Of a DNA stretch of 64,000 nucleotides, positions 62,678-64,000 are shown piece by piece. The translations under genes and the position numbers were made by a program. Positions within the stretch are counted from its first letter, which is position 1. The number at the start of each line of letters is the position of its first letter. The notes under the pieces were generated by a model, which was given only the letters and a program-made list of their open reading frames with translations, was not told where the DNA came from and made no database searches. The DNA comes from Medakamo hakoo (Eukaryota > Chlorophyta > Trebouxiophyceae > Coccomyxaceae), in assembly GCA_026636295.1 (NCBI GenBank), contig CP089455.1, positions 248,001 to 312,000 of the forward strand, read 5' to 3'.

Positions 62678-64000
62678 ATGGCGGCCGTGCCGGCGGGCAG
62701 CAGCGCCGGTGGAGAGGAGGAAGGCAGCGGCACGGCCGAGGCCGCTGGCGCGCGCCGCGGCGACGCCGACCGGGCCTCTCCACCGCCTCACCAACCTGTC
62801 CGCTCCGCCGCCGCCCCGTGCCTGGCCGCCGCCATCATCCCCACTACCCCCCAACCCCGGCGCATCGCGCTGGCCGTCGACGTGTGGGCGTCCGACGCCT
62901 CCCTGTACGCGTGGACGTTCACCAAAAACATGGTGCTGCGCAAGCGGCGGTCCCGCGGCGGCGCGGAAACGCTCTCGCCCGCCGACACCCTCTTCATTGT
63001 CCACGTCTCCCCGTCGTCGTCGACGGCGGCGGCCTCGTCGGCCGCGTCCGCCGCCGCGTCGTCGTCGGCCGCCACGCCCCCGCCGCCCTCCCAGTCCCGG
63101 TGGGACCGGGGCGGCCCGCTCCTGCCCGACCTGGCGACCGCCTTGGCCCACTACCCGCACACCGTCGTCGACCTGCCGGGCGTGCGGGCCGCGCGCGCGG
63201 GCGGGGCGGGCGCCTCGACCGCGGCCGCGCCCGCCTTGCTCGCCTTTTGCGAGCGGGCGGCCATTGACCTGCTGATCTGTGGGGCGCGGGACCCGCCTGC
63301 CGGGTCGCGGGCGGCAGCGGCGGCGGCGGCGGCCGCGTCCACCGCCGCGACGTCGCCGCCCCCGCCCCGCCCGGCGGGCCTCCCGCCTCCGTCCGCCGGC
63401 GCGACCGCCGACGCCGTCCGTCGCGCCGCACCGCCGTCGACCGCCCTCCTGTTCGTCCGCCCGGGCGTCGCGCGCCGGTCCGACCACCGCATGCGCCTCA
63501 AGTCGGCCGACGACTTGGGCGCCCTCCTGGGCGACGGCGGGCGGGCGGGCGTGCTGCGCGGCGGCGGCCTGTCCGCCCGCCTGCCGCCGCCCACCGCGGA
63601 CGCGCGCACGCCCGGTGCTGTTGCTGCTGCTGCTGCGCCCGGCCGGGCCCCGCGCCGCGTGTTGCTGGCTGTGGACGCGGGCCAGCCGCCTGCAGCAGCT
63701 GCGCGCGTGGCCCGGTGGGCCGCCGCCACGCTGCTGTGGGGCGACGACGACTGCTGGGTCGCGTGCCTGTCGCAGCCTGGAGGCGGCCCTGCCGCCGCCG
63801 ACGCGGCGGAAGCAGCCCTGGACGCCGCGCTCGCCGAACTCGCGGCGTTTGCTGTTCAATCTGCGGACGTGGTGGTGGGTCCCGATCCCCGGGCCGCCCT
63901 TGTCGGCCACGCCGCGGTTGTGGGCGCCGACTTGCTGGTTGTCGTTGGTGGCGCGACCGCCCCAGCCAAGCGCGGCGGCGGCGGCGGCGGCGGAAGCGGA
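62678..64000 (+). CDS. Tandem universal-stress-protein-like protein (partial, runs off window)
   Basis: Open from the ATG at 62678 to the window edge (441 codons, no stop seen). After a low-complexity start, RRIALAVDVWASDASLYAWTFTKNMVL begins a first USP-like fold, with TLFIVHVSPSSS and ERAAIDLLICGARD. A second unit begins PRRVLLAVDAGQPP, with ARWAAATLLWGDDDCWVACLSQP, DVVVGPDPRAALVGHAAVVGADLLVVVGG. Each unit shows the beta-strand VLLAVD start and the ..A...GADLLVVG finish of USP domains. The ATP-binding G-2x-G-9x-G(S/T) cannot be judged because the window ends in a Gly-rich run. USP proteins bind ATP or other ligands in stress responses; the role here is unknown. Confidence 0.7.
   Translation, partial: MAAVPAGSSAGGEEEGSGTAEAAGARRGDADRASPPPHQPVRSAAAPCLAAAIIPTTPQPRRIALAVDVWASDASLYAWTFTKNMVLRKRRSRGGAETLSPADTLFIVHVSPSSSTAAASSAASAAASSSAATPPPPSQSRWDRGGPLLPDLATALAHYPHTVVDLPGVRAARAGGAGASTAAAPALLAFCERAAIDLLICGARDPPAGSRAAAAAAAAASTAATSPPPPRPAGLPPPSAGATADAVRRAAPPSTALLFVRPGVARRSDHRMRLKSADDLGALLGDGGRAGVLRGGGLSARLPPPTADARTPGAVAAAAAPGRAPRRVLLAVDAGQPPAAAARVARWAAATLLWGDDDCWVACLSQPGGGPAAADAAEAALDAALAELAAFAVQSADVVVGPDPRAALVGHAAVVGADLLVVVGGATAPAKRGGGGGGGSG

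Overview
The window is eukaryotic nuclear DNA from a very GC-rich green alga (Viridiplantae, probably a compact chlorophyte or trebouxiophyte genome). Evidence: spliceosomal introns with GT..AG borders; plant/algal genes such as an NYC1/NOL-type chlorophyll b reductase, an ACL5-type thermospermine synthase, an MBL-ferredoxin protein, a plastid-targeted UPF0301 (AlgH-like) protein and an RB/MAT3 homologue; GC-saturated third codon positions; Ala/Gly/Pro-rich low-complexity inserts in almost every protein. No species is named because nothing in the sequence fixes it.

Layout, left to right: PRMT9-like protein (+); GDP-mannose pyrophosphorylase (+); a TG/CA microsatellite gap; DMC1 recombinase (-); NatA auxiliary subunit NAA15 (-); RNF121-type RING protein (-); scramblase-like protein (+); COP9 signalosome subunit 4 (+); ferredoxin-MBL protein (-); UNC50 (-); eIF5 (+); alpha/beta hydrolase (+); phosphopantetheinyl transferase (+); UFM1 (-); condensin II CAP-G2 (-); F-box/FBA protein (+); mitochondrial-type carrier (-); chlorophyll b reductase (+); plastid EF-hand-like protein (-); AlkA-type DNA glycosylase (+). 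Then comes a rearranged 3.3-kb segment with an inverted repeat carrying an intron-containing tRNA-Ser(CGA) and its broken copy, and a small unknown gene (-). It is followed by a double-HotDog acyl-CoA thioesterase (-); LRR-like protein (+); RPB12 (-); a giant FHA-repeat-PHD protein (+); thermospermine synthase (+); retinoblastoma-related protein (+); a 5'-3' exonuclease-like protein (-); tRNA-Ser(UGA) (-); AlgH-like protein (+); DUF952 protein (-); and a tandem universal-stress-protein gene that runs off the right edge (+).

The genes are mostly housekeeping and not an operon-like system. Cell-cycle and chromosome functions are well represented (RB, CAP-G2, DMC1, the FHA/PHD protein, CSN4, NAA15). 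Genes are densely packed, often as divergent pairs with about 75-220 bp between start codons, and convergent pairs can be as close as 35 bp. Of 37 introns placed with confidence, 35 have a donor starting GTG (GTGAGN or GTGCGT).

The most unusual items are the FHA-PP1 docking motif-repeat-PHD protein that resembles animal Ki-67 in outline, the patchwork inverted duplication around tRNA-Ser(CGA), the PRMT9-like protein with altered catalytic loops, a UFM1 precursor with a long tail, a possible 44-nt intron in the phosphopantetheinyl transferase, and a three-codon uORF made by a tandem duplication at the DUF952 start. Exon borders were read by eye from reading-frame continuity and splice signals; none was checked against transcripts.
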